Origin: Roseibium sp.
Lineage (GTDB): Bacteria > Pseudomonadota > Alphaproteobacteria > Rhizobiales > Stappiaceae
Length of the DNA: 64,000 bases
Direction of reading: 5' to 3'
Assembly: GCA_017643925.1 (NCBI GenBank)
Contig: JAEPML010000005.1
Span: 182,265 to 246,264, forward strand
The notes under the pieces were generated by a model that was not told the DNA's origin, did no database searches, and was given only the letters and a program-made list of their open reading frames with translations. The translations under genes and the position numbers were made by a program. Positions 1-8,429 of this stretch are shown here, in pieces. Position 1 is the first letter of the stretch; every line of letters starts with the position of its first letter.

Positions 1-256
1 TCTCCTCGCCGCAGCCGAGACGGTCCAGAATTTCCAGCGACCGCTTCGAAAAACAGATTGCCCGGGATCCGACACTCACCTTGTCATTGTCATCCAGAAC
101 GACGACCGGAACGTCGGCCTGGGCAAGATCGATCGCCATGGCCAGACCGACCGGCCCGGCCCCGATGATCACCACCGGATGACGCACCGGCGCCGCTGCG
201 TCCTGGTCAGGCGAGCGCCGGTAGGGATAAAGCGGTGCTTCAAACAGTTTGGTCAC
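1..256 (-). CDS. FAD-dependent aromatic monooxygenase, N-terminal part (3' end outside window)
   Basis: Only the first 85 codons are present; the gene runs off the left edge. Reading the minus strand from a GTG at 256 gives a short leader and then an FAD-binding Rossmann start with the fingerprint GAGPVG (about residues 31-36), followed by an acidic residue at the end of the second strand (VVVLDDND) and SRAICFSKRSLEIL, typical of PHBH/MhpA-type flavin hydroxylases. The GTG has GGAG about 7 nt upstream. The next gene upstream on the same strand is an MBL-fold protein, and hmgA lies further up. Inference: it could hydroxylate an aromatic acid to homogentisate or a related ring-cleavage substrate. 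Exact substrate unknown. Confidence 0.85.
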   Translation of the reverse strand, partial: MTKLFEAPLYPYRRSPDQDAAAPVRHPVVIIGAGPVGLAMAIDLAQADVPVVVLDDNDKVSVGSRAICFSKRSLEILDRLGCGEE

Positions 257-287
257 GGTGGGTCTCCATGCGTGCACTCAAGACAGC

Positions 288-1238
288 TTAGCCCTGCAGG
301 TCCGCCCACATTCTTGCATCACGCTCCGCCGTCCAGATGCGCGGCGTATCGATGTCCTGGGCTTCGTCATAGGCGCGGGCGACATTGAAGGGCAGGCAAT
401 GCTCGTAGATGGCATAGTCCTTGAACTTCGCATCGCAGGCGGCCCGGCAGGCGTCCCAGGCTTCCTTCAGCGAACCACCGCGCTTGGCGACCTTGGCCAC
501 CGGCTCATAGGTGGAGCGAACGAAGTCGGCGGTCGAATCGAGCGCGGCATTGACCATCTCGGACCCGACCAGGGCATCACCACGTCCCGGAGCAATCGCA
601 TCCAGATTGAAGCTGCGGATGGCTTCGAGCGTGCCCGGCCAGTCATTGAAATGGCCGTCGCCGCAATAACAGGCAGAATGGTATTCGACGATGTCACCGG
701 TGAACATGACGTTCTCATCCGGCACGTAGGCCACGATGTCACCGGCGGTGTGCGCGCGGCCAAGGAACATCAGATCAACGCGGCGCTTGCCGAGATAGAC
801 GGTCATGCGGTCGTTGAAGGTGGTGGTCGGCCAGGTCAGCCCCGGAATGCTCTCATGCCCCTGGAAAAGGCGGGGAAAGCGCTCGAATTCACTCGCCCAG
901 TCCTCGGCGCCGCGCTCGGCAACCATGGAGCGCGCCTTTTCGCTCATGATGATGTTCTGGGCGTTATAGGCTGATGCGCCGAGCACTCGCACGGCATGAT
1001 AATGGGTCAGCACGAGATGCGAGATCGGCTTGTCCGTAACCGACCGCACTTTCTCGATGACTTTCTGAGCCAGACGCGGTGTTGCCTGTGCCTCTATGAT
1101 CATGACGCTGTCATCGCCAATGATGACACCGGAATTCGGATCGCCTTCTGCGGTAAAGGCCCACAAGTCCCGGCCGATCTCGGTGAAGGAGATTTCCTTT
1201 TCCGTCATGTCGCCGGCGGACGCGAATTGTTTGGTCAT
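288..1238 (-). CDS. MBL-fold hydrolase-like protein with altered metal motif
   Basis: 316-residue metallo-beta-lactamase-fold protein. The region that normally reads HxHxDH reads HYHAVR at residues 79-84, so the Asp and the last His of the first metal motif are replaced by Val and Arg. A later His (GRAHTAGD) and Asp (MFTGDIVE) that would complete the site are kept. It may bind one metal or none, or belong to a subfamily with a different ligand set. ATG at 1238 is preceded by GGAGGAAAA. It is minus strand, 31 bp before the FAD monooxygenase, in the run of genes that starts with hmgA, so a role in aromatic degradation is likely. The reaction is unknown. Confidence 0.85.
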   Translation of the reverse strand: MTKQFASAGDMTEKEISFTEIGRDLWAFTAEGDPNSGVIIGDDSVMIIEAQATPRLAQKVIEKVRSVTDKPISHLVLTHYHAVRVLGASAYNAQNIIMSEKARSMVAERGAEDWASEFERFPRLFQGHESIPGLTWPTTTFNDRMTVYLGKRRVDLMFLGRAHTAGDIVAYVPDENVMFTGDIVEYHSACYCGDGHFNDWPGTLEAIRSFNLDAIAPGRGDALVGSEMVNAALDSTADFVRSTYEPVAKVAKRGGSLKEAWDACRAACDAKFKDYAIYEHCLPFNVARAYDEAQDIDTPRIWTAERDARMWADLQG

Positions 1239-1400
1239 TTTTCCTCCAAAGGTATCTAACCTTCCAGATCATTGCCGAACCTGATCCGGCAATCCATTCC
1301 GTGACAATTGCCCCGGCAAGCGCGTCTCAAATGGCCTGGATGCCATGGTCAGGCCTTGGCATGGCTCATTCGGTTCGTCGGGGCGGCTAGTGCAGTTTCC

Positions 1401-2408
1401 TCAGGCCTTTTCGACGGTCTGCTCGATCGCACCAAAGATCGAATGACCGTCGCCATCCAGCATCTCGATGCGAACCGTGTCGCCGAATTTCAGGAACGGG
1501 GTCCTGGCCTCTCCGTCGTTGATCGTCTCGATCATCCGGATTTCGGCAATGCAGGAATAGCCTGCGCCCCCATCCGTCAGCGCCTTGCCGGGCCCGCCCT
1601 CAAGCTTGTTGGAAACCGTGCCCGAACCGACGATCGTGCCTGCCGCCAGGTTTCTGGTCTTGGCCGCATGGGCGATCAGCTGACCAAAATCGAACGTCAT
1701 GTCGATACCCGCATTGGCCCGCCCGAACGGTTCGCCGTTCAGGTCAACGCTCAGCGGCAGGTGCAGCTTGCCGTCCTTCCAGGTATCGCCCAGGACAGCC
1801 GGTGTCACGGCAACCGGCGAGAACGCACTCGACGGCTTGGACTGGAAGAAGCCGAACCCCTTGCCAAGCTCTCCCGGGATCAGACCACGCAGGGAAACGT
1901 CATTGACCAGCATGACAAGACGAATGGTATCGCGCGCAGCTTCGGCGCTGATGCCCATAGGAACATCGCCGGTGACAACGGCCACCTCGCCTTCCATATC
2001 GATGCCATAGGCTTCGTCGCGCATGCGGATTGGATCACGCGGGGCCAGGAAGGTGTCGGAGCCACCCTGATACATAAGCGGATCGGTCCAGAAGCTCTCC
2101 GGCATCTTGGCACCGCGTGCCTTGCGCACCAGTTCGACGTGATTGACATAGGCCGATCCGTCGGCCCACTGGTAGGCCCTGGGCAGCGGCGACAGGGCAT
2201 CGTGCTCGTGAAAGCGGATGGTCGGCACGGCCTGGTGCAGCAGGCTCTCGGCCAGCAGCTCCAGTTTCGGTGCGACTTGATCCCAGTCATCAAGCGCGGC
2301 CTGCAATGTCGGCGCGATGTGGGTTGCCTCGGTGCAATAGGTCAGCTGGTCGTTGACGACCACCAGTTTTCCGTCGCGGCTGCCGTCCTTCAGCGTTGCC
2401 AGTTTCAT
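1401..2408 (-). CDS. Fumarylacetoacetate hydrolase family protein
   Basis: 335-residue FAA-hydrolase-family enzyme of the short bacterial kind. Visible landmarks are the acidic metal-binding segment DMEGEVAVV (about residues 137-145), the conserved NDVSLR stretch, KGFGFFQSKPSSAF, and the closing GSGTVSNK and FLKFGDTVRIEM segments. The family cleaves the C-C bond of fumarylacetoacetate or similar acylpyruvates using Mg2+ or Ca2+. With hmgA two genes upstream it most likely performs the last step of homogentisate breakdown, giving fumarate and acetoacetate. The stop of the preceding MBL gene is 6 bp upstream, so the two are co-transcribed. No maleylacetoacetate isomerase is present in the window. 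Confidence 0.92.
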   Translation of the reverse strand: MKLATLKDGSRDGKLVVVNDQLTYCTEATHIAPTLQAALDDWDQVAPKLELLAESLLHQAVPTIRFHEHDALSPLPRAYQWADGSAYVNHVELVRKARGAKMPESFWTDPLMYQGGSDTFLAPRDPIRMRDEAYGIDMEGEVAVVTGDVPMGISAEAARDTIRLVMLVNDVSLRGLIPGELGKGFGFFQSKPSSAFSPVAVTPAVLGDTWKDGKLHLPLSVDLNGEPFGRANAGIDMTFDFGQLIAHAAKTRNLAAGTIVGSGTVSNKLEGGPGKALTDGGAGYSCIAEIRMIETINDGEARTPFLKFGDTVRIEMLDGDGHSIFGAIEQTVEKA

Positions 2409-2414
2409 AGAGGT

Positions 2415-3293
2415 CTAGCTCCTTTTGATTTCCAGCCCGTCATGGCTGACGGTGGTTTTGCCGGAATAGTCTTTTGTCGCGTCGTGCCATTCGGCTTCCT
2501 TGAAGCCCGGCAGATCCGCAGGGATCAGATGATGAAGCACAAGATGTCTTGCACCGGCCGCCTCGGCAATCCGGGCCGCATCCGGCGCCATCGTATGGCT
2601 GGCGAGAAGGTGTTCGCGCAGGCGCTCGCCATTGCCCGTGATTTCAACGATCCTGTCGACACCACGAGCCAGCATGGCCTCATGCACCAGCAGGTCACAT
2701 CCCCTGGCAAAATCCGCGAGCGGCGGGAAGTAGGCCGTGTCAGCCGAGAAGACGACCGACCAGCCGTTGGCCTCAAAACGCAGCGCAAAACAGTCAACGA
2801 CCGGAGGATGGTCAACGCGCAAAGCGCTGATCGACAACACGTCGTCCTCGAGCGGTACATCACCTTCCTGGAGAAGGTGAATTTCCACCAGCTCGCGCAG
2901 GTCCGGTCGTCCCTCGTCCTCAATCCTCAGATCGATGTCGTAGCGCATGGAGCCCAGGAAACCGTCCCAGTATTCGATCAGGTCCGCAGGTCCGTAAACA
3001 CGAACCGGTGTTGCAAGGCCGGTGGTCCAGGCCGTGTGCAGCAGTGGCCCCAGTTCCAGCACATGATCGGAATGCATGTGCGTGATGAAAATCAGGTCGA
3101 GGTCCTTCAGAACCACACCCGCTTCAACGAGACCTCGGGTCACGCCAAGACCGCAATCGACGACGCAACGCCGGCCGCCGATCTCGATCAGCGAACTGGT
3201 GGGCGAAGGGCCGCCGGGACGAATGGCCGGACCTCCCTTCGAACCCAGGATCACAAGCCGTTCTTTGGTCACCGGGACGTTGCTTGCACTCAT
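2415..3293 (-). CDS. MBL-fold metallo-hydrolase (RNase Z-like)
   Basis: 292 residues from the ATG at 3293; a GTG at 3305 would add four. I prefer the ATG because it overlaps the hmgA stop as ATGA, a usual coupling arrangement. It has an intact HMHSDH metal motif (about residues 72-77), a later HEAM segment and [25 protein letters not shown], all standard for two-zinc MBL hydrolases of the RNase Z/arylsulfatase-like branch. Unlike the other MBL gene nearby, its ligands look complete. Placed between hmgA and the FAA hydrolase, it probably acts on a side product or a lactone/ester of the pathway. This is inference from position only. Confidence 0.88.
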   Translation of the reverse strand: MSASNVPVTKERLVILGSKGGPAIRPGGPSPTSSLIEIGGRRCVVDCGLGVTRGLVEAGVVLKDLDLIFITHMHSDHVLELGPLLHTAWTTGLATPVRVYGPADLIEYWDGFLGSMRYDIDLRIEDEGRPDLRELVEIHLLQEGDVPLEDDVLSISALRVDHPPVVDCFALRFEANGWSVVFSADTAYFPPLADFARGCDLLVHEAMLARGVDRIVEITGNGERLREHLLASHTMAPDAARIAEAAGARHLVLHHLIPADLPGFKEAEWHDATKDYSGKTTVSHDGLEIKRS

Positions 3294-4663
3294 TTCTTGT
3301 TCCACGTTCCTTCAGGGGTACCGTCGAACTTTTTCTCAAGGGAGTCCCAGCAGTCAATATAATCGTCCTGCAAAGGAGCTTCTTTGGCCGCAAATTCCGT
3401 CAGATGTTGCGGGAAGCGGGTTTCGAACATGAAGGACATGGTCCGGTCGAGTTTTTCAGCCTTCAGGTCGGCGTTGGACGCACCTTCGAAAGCGTTGTTG
3501 TCCGGCCCATGCGGCAGCATCATGTTGTGGAGGCTCATGCCGCCAGGCACGAAGCCTTGGGGCTTGGCGTCATACTGACCGTAAATGTTGCCCATCAGTT
3601 CCGACATGATGTTCTTGTGGTACCAGGGCGGCCTGAAGGTGTTTTCAGCCACCATCCAGCGTTCACGGAACAGGACGAAATCGATATTGGCCGTGCCCGG
3701 AACACCCGAGGGTGCCGTCAGAACCGTGAAGATTGACGGATCGGGATGGTCGAACAGGATTGCGCCAACCGGGCAATAGGTGCGCAGGTCGTATTTGCAC
3801 GGAGCGTAGTTCCCGTGCCAGGCGACCACATCCAGCGGGGAATGACCGATCCTGGTCTCGTGAAACTGGCCACACCATTTCACGGTTACGGTCGAAGGCG
3901 TTTCACGGTCCTCGAAATGCGCGACCGGGGTCTTGAAGTCGCGGCGGTTGGCCATGCAGTTCGCCCCGATCGGTCCCCTGCCCGGCAATTCGAATTTCTG
4001 GCCATAGTTTTCGCAGACAAAACCGCGCGCCGGGCCCTCGATCACCTCGACACGGTAAACCAGACCACGCGGAAGAATCGCGATTTCCTTGGGCTCAAGT
4101 TCGATCACACCCAGTTCCGTGCAAAAACGCAGGACACCTTCCTGGGGCACAACAAGCAACTCGCTGTCAGCCGAGAAGAAATAGGCGTCTTCCATCGACT
4201 GCGTGACCAGGTAGATGTGACTGGCCATGCCGACCTGCGTGTTGACGTCGCCCGCGGTCGTCATGGTGCGCATGCCCGTCAGCCATGTCAGGTCTTCATC
4301 GGAATGAGGCACCGGGTCCCAGCGATACTGGCCGAGGGAGACGACGTCGTCGCACACATTCGGCGCGCTTTTCCAGTGCGGCAGTTCAATCTTGTTGAAG
4401 CGGCTCGTGTGCTTGACCGACGGACGAATGCGATAACACCACGTGCGCTCGTTCTGATGGCTCGGGGCCGTGAAGGCCGTTCCCGACAACTGCTCCCCAT
4501 AAAGGCCATAGGCACATTTTTGAGGGCTGTTCATTCCCTGCGGCAACGATCCGGGCAACGCCTCGGTTTCAAAGTCGTTGCCGAAGCCCGGCATGTATTC
4601 AAGCTCGGAGGAATTCCGGCCGCCACCCGCCAGGTCCTGATCGGTATCGGTCATCTGGTCCAT
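3290..4663 (-). CDS. hmgA: Homogentisate 1,2-dioxygenase
   Basis: 457 residues, normal length for the bacterial enzyme. It opens the homogentisate ring with O2 to give maleylacetoacetate in tyrosine/phenylalanine catabolism. The N-terminus [16 protein letters not shown] is diagnostic, and the three iron ligands fit His349 and Glu355 (YHKNIMSE) and His385 (LPHGPD). ATG at 4663 has AGAGGA upstream. It is the first gene of a minus-strand run with an MBL hydrolase and an FAA hydrolase. A 16-bp palindrome 30 bp before the start is the likely regulator site. Confidence 0.98.
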   Translation of the reverse strand: MDQMTDTDQDLAGGGRNSSELEYMPGFGNDFETEALPGSLPQGMNSPQKCAYGLYGEQLSGTAFTAPSHQNERTWCYRIRPSVKHTSRFNKIELPHWKSAPNVCDDVVSLGQYRWDPVPHSDEDLTWLTGMRTMTTAGDVNTQVGMASHIYLVTQSMEDAYFFSADSELLVVPQEGVLRFCTELGVIELEPKEIAILPRGLVYRVEVIEGPARGFVCENYGQKFELPGRGPIGANCMANRRDFKTPVAHFEDRETPSTVTVKWCGQFHETRIGHSPLDVVAWHGNYAPCKYDLRTYCPVGAILFDHPDPSIFTVLTAPSGVPGTANIDFVLFRERWMVAENTFRPPWYHKNIMSELMGNIYGQYDAKPQGFVPGGMSLHNMMLPHGPDNNAFEGASNADLKAEKLDRTMSFMFETRFPQHLTEFAAKEAPLQDDYIDCWDSLEKKFDGTPEGTWNKK

Positions 4664-4692
4664 AACAGTCCTCTCGCTTCGGAGATGAAATT

Positions 4693-4708
4693 AGTTGCAT
4701 ATGTAACT
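4693..4708. promoter_or_regulatory. MarR-type palindrome upstream of hmgA
   Basis: AGTTGCATATGTAACT is an imperfect 16-bp inverted repeat (two mismatched positions) 30 bp before the hmgA ATG. Size, spacing and central CATATG are typical of MarR-family operators, and repression relieved by a pathway acid would suit the gene cluster. No regulator gene lies next to hmgA in this window. The MarR gene near 35 kb has a similar palindrome in front of it. Confidence 0.5.
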
Positions 4709-4906
4709 TTTTGCCTCTGGAGCGTCAAGACGCTGATTTGATCCTTTCGTCCCAAAGTCCGGAATTCGGTACTAACACTTTGAAAGACGGGGCATAGAGA
4801 CCTCAGGAAAATGGTTTCCCGACGTCGATCCAACCCTCCAACGTGTTCTCGCCTGCGCGCGAGCGGGATTCGATCTTGCCAGAAAATCCAACAGCTGCTA
4901 CAAATA

Positions 4907-4921
4907 GAACATAACGTGAAC
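4907..4921. promoter_or_regulatory. LexA-type SOS box (GAAC-N7-GAAC)
   Basis: GAACATAACGTGAAC matches the direct-repeat LexA box of Alphaproteobacteria (GAAC-N7-GAAC, the reverse of GTTC-N7-GTTC) exactly, and the repeat extends to GAACAT at both ends. It ends 14 bp before the ATG of the 105-aa gene at 4936, just ahead of its GAGGTGAGAG ribosome binding site, where bound LexA would block transcription. A chance match to eight fixed bases is possible, but the position is good. Confidence 0.6.
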
Positions 4922-4935
4922 ATTTGAGGTGAGAG

Positions 4936-5253
4936 ATGCTGTTGACCAATTCTGCCTTTGAGCAATCTTCCGTCACGCGCACGTCTGCAGCGCCGCAAAT
5001 GAGCGCCCAACAGACCCTGGATGTAACGGCAGATGATGTGCGCACGATGATACAGTATCTGCGCAAGGCGAAAGCCCGCGCGGTTGAAATCCGGGATCGT
5101 TCGCCGGCTGGCAGTTACATGGAAAGCGTTCTCGCCCGCACGATTGACAGTATCACGCTCGAACTCTCCCAGCTGGACTACCTGCTGGCGCGCAAACCGG
5201 TGGACGCGGACGCGCTCCCAAATCAGCAACGCCGGATGCGTCCTGCAATCTAG
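4936..5253 (+). CDS. Small hypothetical protein, probably SOS-controlled
   Basis: 105 residues, not recognised. The first 30 residues are rich in Ser, Thr and Ala and look disordered. Residues about 32-85 should form two amphipathic helices (DDVRTMIQYLRKAKARAVEIRDR and a Leu-rich SITLELSQLDYLLA stretch). There is no signal peptide or membrane segment. The start is supported by GAGGTGAGAG before ATG, and the gene ends in TAG. A GAAC-N7-GAAC box sits directly upstream, so induction after DNA damage is a reasonable inference. The neighbour, convergent and 27 bp away, is a HerA-type ATPase. Function unknown. Confidence 0.7.
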   Translation: MLLTNSAFEQSSVTRTSAAPQMSAQQTLDVTADDVRTMIQYLRKAKARAVEIRDRSPAGSYMESVLARTIDSITLELSQLDYLLARKPVDADALPNQQRRMRPAI

Positions 5254-5280
5254 AAGATCGGAAATTACGCGGACATTGGA

Positions 5281-6756
5281 TCAGGCGGCAGCTTCATCGC
5301 CCGGTTCGGTCCGCCATCCGAGATCTGTCAGCGTGACGATTCGATTGCCGCGCAGGTCCGTCGCACAGACGAGAAAACCCCGTTCTTCCATGTGACTGAG
5401 CAGCCAGCGCGCTCGACCGGGTGAACGGGTTCCATAGGCGGTGGCAATTTCAATGTTTCCAGGGCACGGCGCCTTGGCGAGAGCCGCCCTGGCCAGAAGC
5501 AGATAGACCCCGCGCATATCCTCCGGCAATTCGGCTGCGATCAGTTCGGCCTGTTGCCAGGCATTGTCGTCCAGTTCGCCCTTCTCGACACCTGCCCGCG
5601 CGACTGACAGCTTCTCCCGGAATGTCTGCAGATCGGGAGCACCGCCTGCAAGTTTGGCAATCCGGCACCGGACCTGGAAATCCTGGTAGAGCGTTGCAAT
5701 CGGCTGGAATGCGGCTTCGTCCTCGCTGAGGATCTCGCTGATGATCTCCGCGATTTTTTCTTCGCGCTCTCCAAAATCCAGAAGGCTTTCGGCTGACGGA
5801 ACTTCCTCCTGGTTGCCCTGTTCAGCACTGGACAGCTGATCGAGCACGTCTCCGGTCGACTGCACAGGTTCGACAAAGCGTTGACGAACCGGCTGGGCCT
5901 CGTTTGCCGAGGGCGTGAAGATAAGATCCTTTGCGTCTTCCTTCGGCTGCTCGGGCAATGGCATCAGTTTCGGACTGCCGCCCCGACCCATGGTTTCCAC
6001 GGGCCCGATCTTCACCGGCACCGGGCGGCGCGACATGGCAGGTCCAAGTGCAATGAAATGCCCCCGGTCCAGGTTCCGAAAGCTTTCGGCCTGTCTGCGC
6101 TCCATGCCAAGTAGGTCGGCCGCACGCGCCATGTCGATATCCAGGAACGTGCGTCCCATCAGGAAATTCGAGGCTTCGGCGGCAACATTCTTGGCGAGCT
6201 TGGCAAGACGCTGCGTGGCAATCACACCTGCCAGTCCACGCTTGCGACCACGACACATCAGGTTGGTCATGGCTCCCAGAGAGCGCCGACGGGCTTCTTC
6301 AGTCACCTCACCGGCGGCAGCCGGCGCAAATAGCTGCGCCTCGTCGACAACCACAATCATCGGGTACCAGAGATCTCGGTCGGCATCGAAAAGACCGTCA
6401 AGGAACGTCGCTGCAGCCTTCATCTGGCGGTCCGCGTCCAGCCCCTCGAGGTTCAGGACCACGGACACACGATGCTCGCGGACGCGGGCCGCAATCATCT
6501 GCAGGTCCTTTTCGGTCCCGACCGCGTCGACGACCACATGACCGAACTTGTCGGCAAGTGAAACGAAATCACCTTCGGGGTCGATGATGGCCTGTTGAAC
6601 CCAGGTGGCGGATTGTTCAAGGAGACGGCGCAGGAGGTGAGACTTTCCGGACCCGGAATTGCCCTGAACCAGCAGCCTGGTTGCAAGCAACTCTTCCAGA
6701 TCAAGGCCGGCGCGTTTGCCGCCCGTCATTTCTCCGATATCGATTTCTACCGTCAT
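5281..6756 (-). CDS. HerA/DUF87-type P-loop ATPase
   Basis: 491 residues. Walker A GNSGSGKS is at residues 32-39, a DPEGDF motif at 59-64 (the Asp-x-x-Gly-acidic signature of HerA-type pumps), Walker B VVVDEAQLF at about 135-143, and RGRKRGLAGVIATQRLAKL near 169-187. These place it in the HerA/FtsK-like DNA-translocating ATPases. The C-terminal half is acidic and helical and ends in a winged-helix-like segment (YGTRSPGRARWLLSHMEERGFLV). No NurA nuclease or other partner is adjacent. It probably handles DNA, but whether it repairs, defends or mobilises cannot be told from sequence. Upstream ribosome site is weak. Confidence 0.85.
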   Translation of the reverse strand: MTVEIDIGEMTGGKRAGLDLEELLATRLLVQGNSGSGKSHLLRRLLEQSATWVQQAIIDPEGDFVSLADKFGHVVVDAVGTEKDLQMIAARVREHRVSVVLNLEGLDADRQMKAAATFLDGLFDADRDLWYPMIVVVDEAQLFAPAAAGEVTEEARRRSLGAMTNLMCRGRKRGLAGVIATQRLAKLAKNVAAEASNFLMGRTFLDIDMARAADLLGMERRQAESFRNLDRGHFIALGPAMSRRPVPVKIGPVETMGRGGSPKLMPLPEQPKEDAKDLIFTPSANEAQPVRQRFVEPVQSTGDVLDQLSSAEQGNQEEVPSAESLLDFGEREEKIAEIISEILSEDEAAFQPIATLYQDFQVRCRIAKLAGGAPDLQTFREKLSVARAGVEKGELDDNAWQQAELIAAELPEDMRGVYLLLARAALAKAPCPGNIEIATAYGTRSPGRARWLLSHMEERGFLVCATDLRGNRIVTLTDLGWRTEPGDEAAA

Positions 6757-7007
6757 GCGACCACTTTTAGCGCAACCTCAGCCACGCTGCGGTTTCTCCG
6801 TTGGTTCATTGTCCCCAGAGCCGGAGTCAGCACGATTCCTGAGCCGTTGCAAAGAAGACCTTCTTGGAAACGGGAGTTTTCCCAGAATTCCACTGCCCTG
6901 TGCCGGTTCGAATGCCTCGATCACATCAAATTCAGGGGCAGCCTGTTCAAATCAGGCTTTTATGATCCATCTTTGGAGGATGCAATCCGCCACGGGAGAC
7001 AGACCTG

Positions 7008-7658
7008 ATGAAAATTCATGCAGACCTGACAGAACGCGCCGTCGTCGACAGCGCGACGCTTGATTGGGTGCCCTCCCCGATGGCCGGCGTCGAACGGCGC
7101 ATGCTTGAACGTGATGGCGAGGAAGTCGCACGTGCAACCTCCCTGGTCCGCTATGCTCCGGGATCGTCCTTTTCGGCCCATACCCATGACATGGGCGAGG
7201 AGTTTCTGGTCCTGGACGGGGTTTTCTCCGATGAAAGTGGAGATTATCCAAAGGGCATGTATGTCCGCAATCCTCCCGGCTCCAGCCATGTGCCTTCGAG
7301 CGAACCCGGCGCAGTCATCCTGGTGAAATTACGCCAGATGCAAGCCGATGATGAAGCCTTTGTCCGGATCAACACGCTGGATCCCGCCGGCTGGCAGGCT
7401 GGACGCAAAGGAGAGACCATCCTCCCGCTTTTCATTCGCCCTGATGAAGAGGTTGTCATGCTGGACTGGGAGCGCGGTGCAAGCTTTTCGCCCCAGGACT
7501 TTCCCGGAGGCGCAGAATATTTCGTCATCGAGGGCAGTTTCGAAGATGAAAGCGGCCAGTACGACCAGGGAACCTGGTTACGGCTTCCGGCAGGGAGCCG
7601 ACAAACCGTCCGGACGTCTCAGGGAACGCGGGTCTGGCGAAAGACGGGACACATTTAG
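7008..7658 (+). CDS. ChrR-like bicupin protein
   Basis: 216 residues with two cupin domains in tandem. The first (about residues 40-105) has a full metal site, HTHDMGEE, and GVFSDESGDYPKGMYVRNPPGS, the signature of the ChrR cupin. The second (about 140-210) keeps the fold (GSFEDESGQYDQGTWLRLPAGS) but has lost the His-x-His pair. True ChrR anti-sigma factors have an N-terminal zinc domain in front of one cupin; that is missing here and no ECF sigma gene is nearby. It is therefore more likely a stand-alone sensor or enzyme. Single-gene unit divergent from the HerA-type ATPase. Confidence 0.85.
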   Translation: MKIHADLTERAVVDSATLDWVPSPMAGVERRMLERDGEEVARATSLVRYAPGSSFSAHTHDMGEEFLVLDGVFSDESGDYPKGMYVRNPPGSSHVPSSEPGAVILVKLRQMQADDEAFVRINTLDPAGWQAGRKGETILPLFIRPDEEVVMLDWERGASFSPQDFPGGAEYFVIEGSFEDESGQYDQGTWLRLPAGSRQTVRTSQGTRVWRKTGHI

Positions 7659-7695
7659 GTCTAGAGTTCTCCGCATCATTTGGGGGCGTTGAGGC

Positions 7696-8388
7696 TCAGG
7701 ACAACAAATCCGCGCACTCCTCCAGTCGCTCGGCAAGGAAACGGGAATTTTCTTCGATGCTGACCTGGGTTGAGGGATGAGCCTGCGCCAGGCGTGCCAT
7801 GCCCTCCCTTTGAACGTTCTCCGCCCTGGCAATCCGATAGAACCCACGGGACAGCACAAGATTGTGCACGCCCTCTCCGCCCAACAGATAGTGGCGGGAC
7901 AGGTACTCCGCGCCGACACCCTAGCCGCCCTCGATGCTCCGGTAGATCCAGCACAAAGCTTCCTGGCGGCGCACGTCGTTGCCGCCGTGGCGTCTCAAGA
8001 GGTATCTGCCAAGATTGAACTGGGCGATAGGGTAGGACTGCGTGGCAGCCTCCCTCACGAGTTCACGCATTCTGGCGTCCGAAAGACCATAGTCTGTGCA
8101 GGCAGGCGTCACCTGGATCCATCCAAGCTGGTTCTTCGCAACCGGGTCGTCTTCAACGACCGCGAGACCCATGATCCTTTCATAGTCGGACTTAGACCCC
8201 CTGCATGCCTGGTTTCCAAGCTGATTGATGAAATCTCGCTGTGATTGCCAGTATTCAGGCAACTCGTCTGCAAATGACCTGTTTCCACCCAGCTGGGAAA
8301 AGGTCAAAAGGCAGGCGATCCAAAACAGAAACACGCTTCGCAAAACAGTGCACGCCCTCAGAGACATCTGTACAAATCTCGCCACCAT
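7696..8388 (-). pseudogene. Secreted Sel1-like protein interrupted by in-frame TAG
   Basis: A continuous reading frame from about 8388 to 7696 carries one in-frame amber codon at 7921-7923. Before it there is a signal peptide (FLFWIACLLTF, cleavage near RSFADE), then AKNQLGWIQV and YPIAQFNLGRYLLRRHGG, helix pairs like Sel1/TPR-like repeats. After the TAG the same frame continues with EYLSRHYLLGGEG and GFYRIARAENVQREGMARLAQAHP to a TGA, and looks equally coding. As read, only the N-terminal part (to SIEGG) is made. It is either a fresh nonsense mutation or a sequence error. The start is uncertain (TTG 8433, ATG 8388 or ATG 8367). The gene follows the DUF2867 gene on the same strand. Confidence 0.65.
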
Positions 8389-8429
8389 TAGATATCGAGA
8401 CTTTGGACAAGTCCAAGGCTGTTTCGTCG

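Noticed and set aside
1308..3362. 684-codon plus-strand ORF
   Set aside because: Antisense to the FAA hydrolase and MBL genes, which have clear motifs; Arg/Gln/His-rich composition typical of a shadow frame.
4907..4921. SOS box as regulator of hmgA
   Set aside because: It lies about 240 bp from hmgA's start and just ahead of the small gene; hmgA has its own palindrome.
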